Origin: Solobacterium sp.
GTDB taxonomy: Bacteria; Bacillota_I; Bacilli_A; Erysipelotrichales; Erysipelotrichaceae
Direction of reading: 5' to 3'
DNA: 25,831 nucleotides
Assembly: GCA_017419465.1 (NCBI GenBank)
Contig: JAFOLE010000073.1
Location: 1-25,831 of the forward strand
Positions 6,560-15,118 of the stretch are shown one piece after another (within the stretch, counting starts at the first letter, position 1; each line of letters opens with the position of its first letter). The translations under genes were made by a program, and so were the position numbers. The notes beneath the pieces are model-generated. The model was not told where the DNA came from. It worked only from the letters and a program-made list of their open reading frames with translations, and searched no databases.

Positions 6560-8321
6560 CAGAAAATTCCGCGTGCTTCGCGCGCTTTCCGTTCTTGCGC
6601 TGATGCTCGGGGGATGCACGGCACCGGTACAGCAGCCGGAAGAACCTGCCGCAGGTGAACCGGCAGAAACAGAAGCTGCTGAACAGGAAGCGGAAGCCGA
6701 AGCCGCAGAGCAGGAAACAGCACAGCCGGAAGCTGAAAAGACCGGCGATATTGAAGTGCTGTTCACCAGTGATATTCACTGCGGACTTCAGCAGGGATTC
6801 GGTGTGGTCGGACTCCAGCAGATCCGTGAGACGCTCGAGAAAAAAGGCGTTGAAACGATCCTTGTGGATAACGGGGACGCGGTGCAGGGAGATGCCCTCG
6901 GTACGCTTACGAAGGGAAAAGCAATCGTCACAATCATGAATGATCTGGATTATGATGTGGTGATTCCCGGAAATCATGATTTTGATTTCGGCATGGACGA
7001 GTTTTTTGAACTTACGGAAATGGCAGAGCATCCGTACATCAGCTGCAACTTCAATAAAGGCGGCGAACTTCTGTTTGATCCATACATCATCAGGGAGGCT
7101 GCCGGGAAAAAGATTGCCTTTATCGGCGTCACAACACCGGAAACTCTGTTCTCGTCGGATCCGAAACACTTTCAGGATGAAAACGGAAACTACATTTACG
7201 GATTCATGGAAGGCCAGGACGGCAGTCAGTTTATGGAGACAATTCAGAAGAACGTGGACGAAGTGCGCAGCAAGGGCGCGGATTATGTTGTGCTGATGGC
7301 GCATGTCGGAAATGAGGAATCCAATGCGCCGTATAACTTTCAGACCATCATTGAACGCACATCCGGCATTGATGTGATTCTGGACGGTCACAGCCACGAC
7401 ACCGATCAGGTGACCATGAACGACAAAGACGGAAATCCCGTTATCCGTGTTGCTTCAGGAACGAAGCTGCAGGGAATCGGATACGTGCGGATCTCCGGCA
7501 AGGACGGGGCTATCAAGTGTGGGATGTATTCCTGGAATAATGATGTTTCAGCGGCGGATCTTTTCGGAATCGAAAATGAAGTCAGCGAGCCGCTCAAGAA
7601 AATCTACGATGATCTTGAAAAAACAACGCAGATTGTCGTCGCAAAAACAGATGTTGATCTTGTGATCTACGATCCGCAGAAGAAAAAGGATGACGGAAGT
7701 CCGGTCCGGATCGTACGCTCGCAGGAAACGAACCTGGCAGATCTTGCGGCAGATGCGGTACTGCATGAAACCGGTGCGGAGATTGCACTGGTCAATGGCG
7801 GAGGTGTCCGCAGCAACATCAAGGCCGGAGACATCACCTATGGAGATCTGATGGCTGTCATGCCGTTCTCCAATCAGCTCTGTGTTTCCGTTCTGACCGG
7901 CCAGCAGATCAAGGACATGCTGGAATGGGGCGCAAAAGCCCTGCCCGGAGAAGACGGCGGATTCCTGCAGGTTGCGGGCATGACATATGAGATTCAGGCG
8001 GATATTCCTTCTTCCTGTGTTACCGATACGGAAGGCCTGTTTGCGGGAGTGAACGGAGAATATCGTGTACGCAACATTCTCGTCGGCGGTGAACCGCTGG
8101 ATCTGAAAAAAACCTACCGCGTTGCGGGAAATGAGTTCATGATGAAGAGCCATGGCGACGGATTCGCAATGGTCGGACCGGAAAACATTGAGATCGATCA
8201 GATCAAGGTCGATAACCAGGCGCTGATTGATTACATTAAGGACGGACTCGGCGGAACGGTCGGAAGCGATTATTCAGACCCGTACGGGGAGGGCCGGATT
8301 ACCATTCACGGACTGGACTGA
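6546..8321 (+). CDS. UshA-like 5'-nucleotidase lipoprotein
   Basis: A 591-residue surface lipoprotein. The start at 6546 is chosen because AGGAGGG (6533-6539) precedes it; an in-frame ATG at 6528 lies before that site. The signal peptide ends in lipobox LGGC with lipidated Cys24, then comes an Ala/Glu-rich low-complexity linker (about 30-66). The metallophosphatase domain shows SDIHC (Asp76, His78), GDAVQGD, GNHDFDFG and GHSHD. The C-terminal nucleotidase domain shows NGGGVRS, MPFSN and GGFLQVAG, whose aromatic residue stacks the base in UshA. It should release nucleosides from external nucleotides. It differs from its upstream neighbour in compartment and C-terminal subtype. Export outside the cell complements that cytosolic enzyme. 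Confidence 0.92.
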   Translation: METVNRKFRVLRALSVLALMLGGCTAPVQQPEEPAAGEPAETEAAEQEAEAEAAEQETAQPEAEKTGDIEVLFTSDIHCGLQQGFGVVGLQQIRETLEKKGVETILVDNGDAVQGDALGTLTKGKAIVTIMNDLDYDVVIPGNHDFDFGMDEFFELTEMAEHPYISCNFNKGGELLFDPYIIREAAGKKIAFIGVTTPETLFSSDPKHFQDENGNYIYGFMEGQDGSQFMETIQKNVDEVRSKGADYVVLMAHVGNEESNAPYNFQTIIERTSGIDVILDGHSHDTDQVTMNDKDGNPVIRVASGTKLQGIGYVRISGKDGAIKCGMYSWNNDVSAADLFGIENEVSEPLKKIYDDLEKTTQIVVAKTDVDLVIYDPQKKKDDGSPVRIVRSQETNLADLAADAVLHETGAEIALVNGGGVRSNIKAGDITYGDLMAVMPFSNQLCVSVLTGQQIKDMLEWGAKALPGEDGGFLQVAGMTYEIQADIPSSCVTDTEGLFAGVNGEYRVRNILVGGEPLDLKKTYRVAGNEFMMKSHGDGFAMVGPENIEIDQIKVDNQALIDYIKDGLGGTVGSDYSDPYGEGRITIHGLD

Positions 8322-8352
8322 TGCTGTGAATGCGGAAAGGAGGACAGAACAG

Positions 8353-11316
8353 ATGCCCGGAAAAGCAATTGAACTGACAGAAGACAACCTTTCATTCATC
8401 CGTATCATCGGACAATACATGCCCGGCGGCTTCTTTATCTATGAGGCGGATGAAACAGAAAAACTGATTTATGAGAATAATGCAGTGATCCGCCTGTTTG
8501 GATGCAAAGACCGGGAAGAGTTTCTTGCGCTTACGGGCGGTACCTTTCGCGGAATGGTTCATCCGGATGATTATGAGGAAATCAGCCAGTCCGTCGTTGA
8601 TCAGATTCATCTGAACAATGACCGGATGGATCATGTGGAATACCGCATTGTCCGCAAAGACGGCGAAGTCCGCTGGATTGATGACTACGGTCACTATGTG
8701 GAGACAAAACCGACCGGCGCAGTATACGTTGTCTTCATATCGGACATTACGGAAAAGCATACGCATCAGGAAACACTGGAAGCACTCCGGGCGGACGAAT
8801 ACCGCCGCCTGAGTGAAGAAGTGCAGAGCGCCGCAAAGCTTGCGGATCTCATGGCATCGGTTGCGTCACTGTTGTCAAATATGCCGGCCATGAGTTTCTC
8901 CAAGGACGCAAAGACCGGTGTCTATCTTGCGTGCAATCAGCCGTTTGCGGAATACGCAAACAAGAAGTCTCCGGAAGAAGTTGTCGGTCTTACGGACTTT
9001 GATATTTTTGATCCGAAAACGGCTGCCCATTTTGTGGAAGATGATCAGAAGACGCTCTCCATGGATGAACCGTATATCTTCTTTGAGGATGTGCCGGATG
9101 CCTCCGGAACCGTGATCCGGAATCTTCAGACCACAAAACTGAAATTCAACAATGAAGACGGCAGACTCTGCACGCTTGGCATGTGTGTGGACGTTACCGA
9201 AATTACCCGCATGAAGTCTGCCGAGGCGAAGCAGCAGGAAATGGAAGCGCAGATTGCGCTCCAGGACCGTCTGATTGCGGAACAGGAACAGCGCAAGCAG
9301 CAGGACAACATGATTGTGGCGCTCTCCGCGGATTACCGCAGCGTCTACTATGTAAACCTCGATGAAGACGAGGCGGTCTGTTATCTGGCGGACAAACTGT
9401 TCGAGGAAGCCCCGCGTGCCGGAGATCATTTCTCCTATCAGAAGGTTTTCCGGGAGTTCTGTGAACGGCATGTCGCGGAAAGCTATCAGGAAGGCTTTTC
9501 GGATTTCATACGTCCGGAACGGATCCGGGAAGAACTTCTGAAACAGCCGCTCATCGCATATCGGTTCCTGGAAGTCGGAGACGGGCAGGAGCGGTACACG
9601 ATGCTGCGGATGGCGGGCGTCCGGCATATGGAAGACCGGGATGACCACCGCGTGCATGCGATCGGTGTGGGCTTCACGGATATCGATGCGCAGATGCGCC
9701 AGGATATGGCACAGAAACAGGTGCTCAGTGATGCGCTTGCGACTGCCGAAGAGGCAAACCGCGCAAAGACGGCATTCCTGTCCAACATGAGCCATGAGAT
9801 CCGGACCCCGATGAATGCGATCATCGGTCTGAACAGCCTTGCGATGCGGAATGAACAGCTGCCGGATGAAACCCGGGCGTATCTTACAAAGATCGGAGAA
9901 AGCGCCCGTCATCTGCTGGGACTGATCAATGACATTCTTGACATGAGCCGCATTGAGTCCGGACGGATGGTCCTCCGGAATGAAGAGTTCTCCTTCCGGA
10001 ACATGCTGGAACAGATCAATACCATGGTCATGACGCAGTGCCAGGAAAAAGGACTGAAATATGAATGCTCTGTGACGGGCGGCGTCAGCGATTATTACAT
10101 CGGCGATGACATGAAGCTCAAGCAGGTTCTCATCAATATTCTCAGCAACGCAATCAAGTTTACGGAAGCGCCGGGCATGGTGAAGATGATCGTCGAACGC
10201 ACGGCGGTATTCAATGACCAGTCCACGCTGAAGTTCGTGATCAGTGATACGGGCATCGGCATGGATGAATCGTTCCTGCCGCGGATCTTCGATTCCTTTA
10301 CGCAGGAACACAGCGGCCGCAGCAACATCTACGGAAGCACCGGTCTCGGCATGGCGATCACGAAAAATATCGTGACGCTCATGAACGGCACGATTTCCGT
10401 GGAATCGGTGAAGGGAGAAGGCACTGCATTTACGGTGGTGATTCCGATCCGGAACAGTGAACACCAGACGCCGATGACAAGCTTCATCAATCCGAAGGAA
10501 ATGCACGTGCTGATCGTCGATGATGAGGACGTTGCCGCTGAACATGCACGCGTGGTACTGGAAGAAGTCGGAATCAAATCGGATACCTGCAGTTCCGGAC
10601 CGGAAGCGCTCCATATGCTTGAAGTGGCGCATACCAAACAGAAGCCGTACAACCTTGTACTGCTGGACTGGAAGATGCCGGAAATGGATGGCCTGGAAGT
10701 CGCAAGAGAAATCCGTGCACGCTATGACAGTGAAACGACCGTCATCATACTCACCTCATTCAACTGGGATGAAATCATGGATGAAGCGCTTCATATCGGT
10801 GTGGACAGCTTTCTGGCAAAACCGCTCTTCGCATCCAATGTCATGGATGAATTCGAACGGATCGCCCGCAAGAACAACATGAGCCTCTTCAAGGTGAAGG
10901 GACGCGCCGATCTGAAAGGCCGCCGCATCCTGCTGGCGGAAGACATCATGATCAACGCCGAAATCATGAAACAGATCGTCATGATGAAAGAGGCGGAAGT
11001 GGATCATGCGGAAAACGGACGGGTCGCCGTGGAACTGTTCGGAAAGAGCGAACCGGGATACTATGACGCAATTCTCATGGATATCCGCATGCCGGAGATG
11101 GACGGTCTCGAGGCCACACAGGCAATCCGGGCAATGGACCGCAGCGATGCGGCAGACATTCCGATCATTGCGCTGACCGCAAACGCATTTGATGAGGATG
11201 TGCAGCGTTCCCTTCAGGCGGGAATCAATGCGCATCTGTCCAAGCCGGTGGAACCGGAATACCTGTATCAGGCGCTGGAAGAACTGATTTTTGAGAAAGA
11301 TCAGAAACGGCAGTGA
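8353..11316 (+). CDS. Soluble PAS-domain hybrid histidine kinase with two receiver domains
   Basis: A 987-residue cytosolic hybrid kinase. ATG 8353 is chosen because AGGAGG at 8338-8343 precedes it by nine bases; a longer frame starts inside the upstream gene. In order: PAS with a PAC tail (about 10-140), a second PAS (172-290), a coiled coil (285-320), a third PAS-like region (320-445), HisKA with SNMSHEIRTPMN (His481), HATPase with N box (Asn595, Asn599), DTGIG (632-636) and GSTGLGM, then receiver 1 (Asp772) and receiver 2 (Asp910). There is no membrane segment, Hpt domain or DNA-binding output, so a separate phosphotransfer protein and regulator are expected elsewhere. It follows the lipoprotein gene by 31 bases with no terminator. 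Confidence 0.94.
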   Translation: MPGKAIELTEDNLSFIRIIGQYMPGGFFIYEADETEKLIYENNAVIRLFGCKDREEFLALTGGTFRGMVHPDDYEEISQSVVDQIHLNNDRMDHVEYRIVRKDGEVRWIDDYGHYVETKPTGAVYVVFISDITEKHTHQETLEALRADEYRRLSEEVQSAAKLADLMASVASLLSNMPAMSFSKDAKTGVYLACNQPFAEYANKKSPEEVVGLTDFDIFDPKTAAHFVEDDQKTLSMDEPYIFFEDVPDASGTVIRNLQTTKLKFNNEDGRLCTLGMCVDVTEITRMKSAEAKQQEMEAQIALQDRLIAEQEQRKQQDNMIVALSADYRSVYYVNLDEDEAVCYLADKLFEEAPRAGDHFSYQKVFREFCERHVAESYQEGFSDFIRPERIREELLKQPLIAYRFLEVGDGQERYTMLRMAGVRHMEDRDDHRVHAIGVGFTDIDAQMRQDMAQKQVLSDALATAEEANRAKTAFLSNMSHEIRTPMNAIIGLNSLAMRNEQLPDETRAYLTKIGESARHLLGLINDILDMSRIESGRMVLRNEEFSFRNMLEQINTMVMTQCQEKGLKYECSVTGGVSDYYIGDDMKLKQVLINILSNAIKFTEAPGMVKMIVERTAVFNDQSTLKFVISDTGIGMDESFLPRIFDSFTQEHSGRSNIYGSTGLGMAITKNIVTLMNGTISVESVKGEGTAFTVVIPIRNSEHQTPMTSFINPKEMHVLIVDDEDVAAEHARVVLEEVGIKSDTCSSGPEALHMLEVAHTKQKPYNLVLLDWKMPEMDGLEVAREIRARYDSETTVIILTSFNWDEIMDEALHIGVDSFLAKPLFASNVMDEFERIARKNNMSLFKVKGRADLKGRRILLAEDIMINAEIMKQIVMMKEAEVDHAENGRVAVELFGKSEPGYYDAILMDIRMPEMDGLEATQAIRAMDRSDAADIPIIALTANAFDEDVQRSLQAGINAHLSKPVEPEYLYQALEELIFEKDQKRQ

Positions 11317-11392
11317 TCCGGGGGGATGCTGTCGGTGGAGCGGCAGGTATGATACAGTTGAATACAAGAATCACATTACAGGGAGGAACGAA

Positions 11393-13342
11393 ATGAACAG
11401 ACTGATCAGCAGAATCTCCGCAGTACTGATGTCAGTACTGGTTCTGGCAAATGTATTTCAGCCAGTCACAGTAAACGCAGATTCAGACCAGAAAGACTTT
11501 GACGAGTTTCTGAAAGATAAATGGGTTGAGATGATGGAACGTGATTATACAGGCATGCACTTTTCCGTCAAGGACTACCGCAGTATGGGTCTTGAAAAAC
11601 CGGAAGTCTCACTCGGTCATATCAATTACCAGGAATTTGAGGATTCTGTTACCGAAAGCAAAGAGGCACTGGAAGAACTTCATGCCTATGACTTCAATGC
11701 GCTGAATGAACGCCAGCAGTATGACTACCGCGTTTATGAAGCGAATCTGGAAAATACAATCGCGCTGGACAGCTATCCGGATTACAGTGAGATGTTCAAT
11801 CCGCATACCGGAAACCAGTCCAATCTGACAACGGTCTTTACCGAATTCGTATTCTATGAACGGGAAGATATCGACGATTATCTGACCCTGCTTGCGGACT
11901 ATCCCCGCTACATGGACGAGATGCTGGAATTCACAAAACAGCAGGCGGCCAAGGGCTACTTCATGACCGACCGGGCGCTGGATGTGGAACTCGAACAGCT
12001 CCGTGATTTCGTCGCAAAGGGTGAAGAGTGCCCGTTCATTGTGATCTTCAACGGACGTGTCGATGAATTTGAAGGCCTGGAAGATGATGAGCGCCAGGCA
12101 TATAAGGACCGCAACCGTGAGATCGTCCTCAACCAGGTATTCCCGTCTACGGACAAAGCCGCGGAGGAACTTGAGAAACTGCGCGGAAGCCGCAGTATCG
12201 GCGATCAGTCGCTGTTCAGCTATCCGGACGGCAAGGCGTACTACGAAGCGCTGACCCGCAAGAAGGCAAGCGAAAATGTTTCACCGCAGGAAGTATTTGA
12301 TTATCTGACCAAGGCAGTCACCGACTGTTACAACTATACGCTGGATGTCGCGCTCAATGCGGGCAAGGCAGATGCGCAGGAAGTCATCTCCACGATGAAG
12401 ACACCGACGGAGATGCTCGACTATCTGCGGGAACACCTGGAAGGCTTCCCGAAGGGACCGGAGCTCAACTATACCGCATCCTATCTCGATCCGAGCGTTG
12501 CCAATCCGAGCGTCATGGCGTACTACATGACAACCCCGATCGATGATGTCACGGAAAACGTCATTCGTGTCAACGGCACCAACATTAAAGAAGAAGACAT
12601 GAACACGCTGTACTATACACTGGCCCACGAGGGATTCCCGGGACATCTGTATCAGTTCACGTGGTATTACAATCAGCCGGATATGAATCCGATCCGTCAT
12701 GATCTCGACATGATCGGTTATACCGAAGGCTGGGCGCAGTATGTTGAAAAGATCATGCTGAACCGCTCTCCGCTCAATCCGACCGCTCAGGAAATGACCG
12801 CCATGAATGTCTTCCTCGGCTACTGCCTCCAGGCAGCGGCGGATGTCGCAGTCAACGGCCTTGGCTATGATGAGAAGACCCTCGGCGTGTGGGTGGAATC
12901 CACCGGCCTTGGCGGAATCGATATGAAACCGATCTATGAGGCAGTCGCAGATGCGCCGGGACAGATCATCCCGTACGGCTACGGTCTTGCCCGCTTCTGG
13001 GAACTCCGTGAGCGCACCCAGTCGGCACTCGGCGAAAACTTCGACATGGAAGATTATCATCTCCAGCTCCTCACCAACGGACCGCGCAGCTTCGACACCG
13101 TCGAAGAAGATCTCAAGCGCTACGTCGAAGGCAAGGGAGCGGAACTGCCCGAGGAATATACCTTCTTCGAAAGCGAACGCAGTGAAGGCATGACAAGCAT
13201 GAGCGGAATCCTCGGCTTCATCGAAAAGCATCAGGCTGCGATCGGCATCGGCATTCTTGTAGTCGGCCTTCTGATCCTTGTGCTGGTCTTCCTGCTTCTG
13301 CGTGCAATCTTCCGCGCCCTCTTCGGCAGACGGAAGAAGTAA
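11393..13342 (+). CDS. Membrane-anchored DUF885 family predicted metallopeptidase
   Basis: A 649-residue exported protein. ATG 11393 follows GGGAGG (11381-11386) and opens directly into a signal peptide with likely cleavage after VNA (residue 29). The body matches DUF885 (PF05960), whose signature HEGFPGH is at 412-418 (His412, Glu413, His418), with GYTEGWAQY supplying a further acidic ligand, Glu445. These residues imply a zinc-dependent peptidase; activity of the family is largely predicted. A C-terminal membrane helix (about 616-637) and a basic tail, FGRRKK, anchor it with the catalytic part outside the cell. It lies 76 bases after the kinase gene with no clear terminator; TATGAT at 11348-11353 is a weak possible -10. 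Confidence 0.88.
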   Translation: MNRLISRISAVLMSVLVLANVFQPVTVNADSDQKDFDEFLKDKWVEMMERDYTGMHFSVKDYRSMGLEKPEVSLGHINYQEFEDSVTESKEALEELHAYDFNALNERQQYDYRVYEANLENTIALDSYPDYSEMFNPHTGNQSNLTTVFTEFVFYEREDIDDYLTLLADYPRYMDEMLEFTKQQAAKGYFMTDRALDVELEQLRDFVAKGEECPFIVIFNGRVDEFEGLEDDERQAYKDRNREIVLNQVFPSTDKAAEELEKLRGSRSIGDQSLFSYPDGKAYYEALTRKKASENVSPQEVFDYLTKAVTDCYNYTLDVALNAGKADAQEVISTMKTPTEMLDYLREHLEGFPKGPELNYTASYLDPSVANPSVMAYYMTTPIDDVTENVIRVNGTNIKEEDMNTLYYTLAHEGFPGHLYQFTWYYNQPDMNPIRHDLDMIGYTEGWAQYVEKIMLNRSPLNPTAQEMTAMNVFLGYCLQAAADVAVNGLGYDEKTLGVWVESTGLGGIDMKPIYEAVADAPGQIIPYGYGLARFWELRERTQSALGENFDMEDYHLQLLTNGPRSFDTVEEDLKRYVEGKGAELPEEYTFFESERSEGMTSMSGILGFIEKHQAAIGIGILVVGLLILVLVFLLLRAIFRALFGRRKK

Positions 13343-13355
13343 GGACGCCGTCAGT

Positions 13356-13550
13356 ATGAAAAAGAAACGGATACCGCTGTTCTCCGGCTGGCGCAGACGT
13401 CATGAAGAAGCGCGGCGGGAAGAAGCGCACAAGATGATTGTGACGAATCTGGAAAAAACGATGAAACAGCAGCGCGCACGGGTGCTGAAGGTTACGGAAA
13501 AGCCCAAGGCAGAACCGGCACCGGAAACACCGGAAGAGCCGCAGAAGTGA
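13356..13550 (+). CDS. Small basic protein of unknown function
   Basis: A 64-residue protein starting at ATG 13356, 13 bases after the DUF885 stop, with only a weak AAGGA ribosome site. It is rich in Lys, Arg and Glu (GWRRRHEEARREEAHK) and ends in a Pro/Glu/Ala tail. It has no hydrophobic helix, so it should be cytosolic and mostly helical or disordered. It is probably cotranscribed with the DUF885 gene. No family is recognised. An alternative is that the frame is not translated; the tight spacing and codon use favour a real gene. Confidence 0.55.
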   Translation: MKKKRIPLFSGWRRRHEEARREEAHKMIVTNLEKTMKQQRARVLKVTEKPKAEPAPETPEEPQK

Positions 13551-13572
13551 TGCAGGTACGGCTTTGAATCTG

Positions 13573-13581
13573 TGCTAGAAT
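13573..13581 (+). promoter_or_regulatory. Extended -10 promoter for the 184-residue membrane protein
   Basis: TGCTAGAAT provides a TGn-extended -10, 33 bases before ATG 13615. There is no good -35, as often seen with extended -10 promoters. It lies in the 64-base gap after the small basic gene. Confidence 0.5.
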
Positions 13582-13614
13582 AATCTCGACAAGGACATAA
13601 AGAGGAAAAAACAT

Positions 13615-14169
13615 ATGTTTAGACGTTTTATTGGAGCCGCAGTCGCATCTGCGGCAGCGATCGGAATTGCGGCAGTCGTAAAGCTGATGCTTGACGAGGA
13701 AAACAAAAAAGCGGAAGAAGAGCCGGAAGACGAAAACGAAGTACGGTTCATCTCCATCGATGATGCCGGAAGCGAACCGGAAAAAGCCGCAGAGGAAGCA
13801 CCCGCAGAGAAAAAGGACGCGGAGTACTCCAAGGAAGTCAATGAGATCGCGGAACTCTATCCGTATCTTGCGAAGGACTTCATCGCCGAGCAGCTCGGAC
13901 GCAACGATGTATTCAACCAGCAGTATCCGGAAGACAGCCTGATCAAGATCACCCACAAGGCGAAGTTTGACAGCACGGATACCGTACGGGATTTCACGAA
14001 GATCGGAGAGGACAACGGGTACTTCTCAGAGATGCTGAATGAAAGCGAAGCGACCATCAGCCGCAAGATTTTCACGGAAGACGGATCCATCCTTTCGGAC
14101 ATTTACAATGTCGCCAATCAGGTTGCGTGCCTGAAGGGTATTTACGAAGGATACAACATCGAACTGTAA
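13615..14169 (+). CDS. Membrane-anchored protein of unknown function
   Basis: A 184-residue protein. The N-terminus MFRRFIGAAVASAAAIGIAA forms one hydrophobic helix (about 7-25), followed by an acidic, Glu/Lys/Pro-rich linker (28-75) and a compact soluble domain (about 76-184) with no cysteine cluster or recognisable catalytic motif. The positive residues before the helix suggest the C-terminal domain is either outside or membrane-tethered; a cleavage site is not obvious. A GAGGA ribosome site lies eight bases upstream. It has its own promoter and terminator, so it is a single-gene transcript. Family unknown. Confidence 0.75.
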   Translation: MFRRFIGAAVASAAAIGIAAVVKLMLDEENKKAEEEPEDENEVRFISIDDAGSEPEKAAEEAPAEKKDAEYSKEVNEIAELYPYLAKDFIAEQLGRNDVFNQQYPEDSLIKITHKAKFDSTDTVRDFTKIGEDNGYFSEMLNESEATISRKIFTEDGSILSDIYNVANQVACLKGIYEGYNIEL

Positions 14170-14196
14170 TCCGGACGGAACCATTGGTTTATCACA

Positions 14197-14225
14197 GGGC
14201 GGAATCGCATGATTCCGCTCTTTTT
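14197..14225 (+). terminator. Intrinsic terminator before the ECF operon
   Basis: The ten-base stem GGGCGGAATC / GATTCCGCTC contains one G-T wobble and has a GCAT loop, followed by TTTTT. Confidence 0.88.
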
Positions 14226-14241
14226 CGTGCATTGTATGGGT

Positions 14242-14269
14242 TTGTAATTGCCCGATAGGTTGGTATAAT
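14242..14269 (+). promoter_or_regulatory. Promoter of the ecfA1-ecfA2-ecfT-truA operon
   Basis: The -35 TTGTAA (14242-14247) and -10 TATAAT (14264-14269) are 16 bases apart, and TGG directly before the -10 makes it extended. The start codon follows 21 bases later. No riboswitch would fit in the leader, so vitamin-specific control must act elsewhere. Confidence 0.78.
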
Positions 14270-14290
14270 GAGTAGGATTTTGAGGAAACC

Positions 14291-15118
14291 ATGAAAGCAG
14301 TTGAAGTTAAAAATCTGACATTCTCCTATGACCAGAAGAAAAACGCCGTCGATGACGTTTCCTTTTCTGTGGAAAAAGGCGTCTATGCGACCATCATCGG
14401 TCATAACGGAAGCGGAAAGTCCACCGTTGCCAAACTGATCACCGGACTGCTGGAAAAGAAGAGCGGAACGATCATGATTGAAGGTCTTGAACTCAATGAT
14501 GAAAACCTGCGGGAACTGCGCAACCGGATCGGCATCGTATTTCAGAATCCGGACAACCAGTTTATCGGCTCCACAGTACGGGATGATATCGCCTTCGGTC
14601 TGGAAAACCACTGCGTGCCGCAGACGGATATGGATGACATCATCAACGAGTTTGCGGAGAAGGTCCGGATGACGAAATATCTTGACCATGAACCGACCCG
14701 GCTTTCGGGCGGTCAGAAACAGCGGGTTGCGATCGCCGGCGTGCTTGCCATGCATCCGGATGTGATCGTCTTTGATGAGGCGACCAGTATGCTGGATCCC
14801 CAGGGCAAGGATGAAATCAAGAAGCTGATCCGCAATCTGCATAAGGACAAGGGTCTGACGATCCTTTCCATCACGCATGACATTGAGGAAGTAACCGCAA
14901 GTGATTATGTCATTGCGATGAACCGCGGAAAAGTTGCGCTCTGCGGAACACCGCAGGAGATTTTCAAGGATACGGACAAACTCCGCAGTGTCAATATTGC
15001 ACTGCCGTTTGCGCTGCAGTTTGAAGAGGAACTGCGCCGCTGCGGTGTAAAGATGAATCGAACGATAACAATGGAAGGGTTGGTGGAAGAGCTGTGCCGA
15101 TTACATTCGAACATGTAA
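14291..15118 (+). CDS. ecfA1: Energy-coupling factor transporter ATPase EcfA1
   Basis: A 275-residue ABC ATPase of the shared ECF vitamin/metal uptake module. Walker A is GHNGSGKST (37-45), the Q loop VFQNPDNQF, the signature LSGGQKQR, Walker B VIVFDEATS and the switch histidine THD. With EcfA2 it forms the heterodimer that powers the membrane protein EcfT and interchangeable substrate-binding S components, none of which is encoded here. The ATG follows TGAGGA. The end overlaps ecfA2 by 25 bases, keeping the two ATPases in fixed stoichiometry. Confidence 0.96.
   Translation: MKAVEVKNLTFSYDQKKNAVDDVSFSVEKGVYATIIGHNGSGKSTVAKLITGLLEKKSGTIMIEGLELNDENLRELRNRIGIVFQNPDNQFIGSTVRDDIAFGLENHCVPQTDMDDIINEFAEKVRMTKYLDHEPTRLSGGQKQRVAIAGVLAMHPDVIVFDEATSMLDPQGKDEIKKLIRNLHKDKGLTILSITHDIEEVTASDYVIAMNRGKVALCGTPQEIFKDTDKLRSVNIALPFALQFEEELRRCGVKMNRTITMEGLVEELCRLHSNM

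Noticed and set aside
6640..6745. Repetitive-looking Glu/Ala codons
   Set aside because: This is the low-complexity linker of the lipoprotein, common after lipoboxes; not a DNA repeat element.
6099..7397. 432-codon minus-strand frame across the two nucleotidase genes
   Set aside because: Antisense shadow; both plus-strand genes have full catalytic motifs and ribosome sites.
8227..8352. Upstream extension of the histidine kinase
   Set aside because: It overlaps the end of the lipoprotein gene and lacks a ribosome site; AGGAGG sits before ATG 8353.
8875..10632. 585-codon open frame on the minus strand
   Set aside because: It lies wholly antisense to the histidine kinase, whose domains and motifs are unmistakable. 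Its translation is basic, low in order and without family motifs; it arises from codon bias.
11291..11392. Upstream extension of the DUF885 protein
   Set aside because: It would bury the signal peptide; GGGAGG precedes ATG 11393.
12281..13231. 316-codon minus-strand frame opposite the DUF885 gene
   Set aside because: Shadow of a well-supported exported protein; no ribosome site or motif.
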